Below, one piece after another: positions 63,034 to 64,000 of a stretch of 64,000 bases of DNA. The position numbers and the translations under genes are program-made. A model generated the notes under the pieces. It worked only from the letters and a program-made list of their open reading frames with translations, ran no database searches and had not been told where the DNA came from. Origin of the DNA: Motiliproteus sp. MSK22-1 (GTDB lineage: Bacteria > Pseudomonadota > Gammaproteobacteria > Pseudomonadales > Balneatricaceae); NCBI RefSeq assembly GCF_001968815.1, contig NZ_MIEQ01000021.1, forward strand, positions 1 to 64,000, written 5' to 3'. The stretch's first letter is position 1. Every line of letters starts with the position of its first letter.

Positions 63034-64000
63034 ATGTCCCAGTTCGATGCGCTGTTCCAGCCGCTCAATATCAATAAACTGACTATCAGAAACCGTATTG
63101 TCAGTACTGCTCATGCCGAGGTTTATGCAACTGAAGGTGGCATGACAACTGATCGTTACGTTAAATACTACGAAGAGAAAGCCAAGGGTGGATGCGGGCT
63201 TTCTATCTGTGGCGGTTCCAGCGTGGTTTCTATCGATAGTCCCCAGAGCTGGTGGAGCTCCGTTAATCTGTCTACGGATCGGATTATTCCCCACTTTCAG
63301 AATCTTGCCGATGCCGTGCACAAGCACGGTGGCAAGATCATGATTCAGATTACCCACATGGGACGCCGATCACGCTGGGATGGTGAAAACTGGCCGAACC
63401 TGATGTCTCCTTCAGGAATCCGTGAGCCGGTTCATCGTGCTACCTGTAAAACCATCGAAGAAGAAGAAATCTGGCGGGTTATCGGTGATTTTGCACAAGC
63501 GGCCCGTCGCGCGAAAGAAGGGGGGCTTGACGGGGTTGAGCTCTCAGCGGTGCATCAGCATATGATTGATCAGTTCTGGTCCCCACGGGTTAACCAGCGT
63601 ACCGATCAATGGGGTGGCAGTTTAGAAAATCGTATGCGCTTTGGTCTGGAAGTTTTGAAAGCCGTGCGGGAAGAAGTGGGTCCGGACTTTGTTGTCGGTA
63701 TGCGGATTTGTGGTGATGAGTTCCATCCTGATGGTCTTAATCAGGACGATATGAAGCAGATCGCCAAATACTATAACGATACCGGTAAAGTGGACTATTT
63801 TGGTGTTGTCGGCTCTGGCTGCGATACTCATAACACCCTGGCTAACGTTATCCCTAACATGAGCTACCCACCGGAGCCATTTTTACACCTGGCGGCTGGA
63901 ATTAAGGAAGTGGTGGATGTTCCTGTTATTCACGCACAGAACATCAAGGACCCCAACCAGGCACAGCGTATTCTTGAGGCCGGCTATGTGGACTTTGTCG
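63034..64000 (+). CDS. dgcA: Dimethylglycine demethylase subunit DgcA (partial)
   Basis: First 322 residues; runs off the window. An aggtggggt site precedes the ATG. OYE-type FMN barrel: STAHAEVYATEGGMTTDRYV, MIQITHMGRRSRWDGENW, VHQHMIDQFWSPRVNQRTDQ and the GVVGSGCDTHNTLANV region, almost the same as Pseudomonas DgcA. The later part should hold the [4Fe-4S] and FAD/NAD domains. Converts dimethylglycine to sarcosine plus formaldehyde; the next gene outside is expected to be dgcB. Confidence 0.93.
   Translation, partial: MSQFDALFQPLNINKLTIRNRIVSTAHAEVYATEGGMTTDRYVKYYEEKAKGGCGLSICGGSSVVSIDSPQSWWSSVNLSTDRIIPHFQNLADAVHKHGGKIMIQITHMGRRSRWDGENWPNLMSPSGIREPVHRATCKTIEEEEIWRVIGDFAQAARRAKEGGLDGVELSAVHQHMIDQFWSPRVNQRTDQWGGSLENRMRFGLEVLKAVREEVGPDFVVGMRICGDEFHPDGLNQDDMKQIAKYYNDTGKVDYFGVVGSGCDTHNTLANVIPNMSYPPEPFLHLAAGIKEVVDVPVIHAQNIKDPNQAQRILEAGYVDFV

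Noticed and set aside
1-64000. CRISPR arrays, prophage or insertion sequences
   Set aside because: No spaced identical repeats of CRISPR type, and no transposase, integrase or phage structural genes found. The tandem repeats seen are 17 and 19 bases with no unique spacers.

Overview
The window looks like a chromosomal segment of a marine heterotrophic gammaproteobacterium, probably of the Oceanospirillales or a close relative. The evidence is the typA / glnA-ntrB-ntrC arrangement (typA divergent from glnA, with NtrC and sigma54 sites between them, as in enterics and pseudomonads), glcDEF, a TRAP transporter, a BCCT carrier, and a Pseudomonas-like glycine-betaine/dimethylglycine block (gbdR, an M19-like protein, a DUF5943-like protein, dgcA). 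The genus is inferred only. I see no prophage, IS element, CRISPR array or tRNA.

Layout. 1-380: end of an rRNA operon (23S 3' end, 5S, terminator). 0.9-4.2 kb, minus strand: dtd, pip and typA. 4.3-9.3 kb: the nitrogen-control operon glnA-glnL-glnG and trmL. 9.4-14.2 kb: glycolate oxidase glcDEF and an Lrp-type regulator. 14.4-24.4 kb: single genes, namely an nfsB nitroreductase, an MRJP-like secreted beta-propeller, a secreted GH5 glycosidase, a YheO-type regulator with an aminotransferase, an EamA exporter, a three-part MOSC/FNR/ferredoxin fusion and a small Cys-rich protein. 24.4-32.3 kb: a catabolic island (LysR, TRAP dctQMP, a three-subunit FAD/[2Fe-2S] amino-acid or opine dehydrogenase, RidA). 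32.5-43.5 kb: a GuaB1-type CBS/IMPDH-like reductase, a decayed VOC gene, cytochrome b561 with YceI, a vWA lipoprotein / ECF sigma / anti-sigma-like operon, a GAF-GGDEF diguanylate cyclase, pbpG and a GNAT. 44-46.3 kb: an MFS carrier with an unusual 15-residue repeat tail. 47-52.9 kb: RidA, BCCT carrier, M19-like protein, aldehyde dehydrogenase and a divergent LysR. 53.2-55.7 kb: a two-gene unit of unknown function. 56-64 kb: TSUP permease, periplasmic binding protein, glutathione-independent formaldehyde dehydrogenase, gbdR, a second M19-like protein, DUF5943-like protein and the start of dgcA, which runs off the window.

How the genes fit together. The right end reads as methylated-amine catabolism. 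BCCT would import a quaternary amine, DgcA would demethylate dimethylglycine, FdhA would oxidise the released formaldehyde, and GbdR would switch the pathway on. Repeated 21-bp direct repeats with a GTCGTTTATgG core lie on both sides of gbdR, and a four-copy 19-bp repeat array lies in its promoter. The centre (TRAP, FAD/Fe-S dehydrogenase, RidA) looks like uptake and oxidation of an amino or imino acid with clearance of the reactive imine. The most notable unexplained items are the 15-residue repeat tail on the MFS carrier, two M19-like proteins that have lost one metal site, the two-gene unit at 53.2-55.7 kb whose second protein resembles the front half of type-2 malate/lactate dehydrogenases, and several intergenic repeat arrays.
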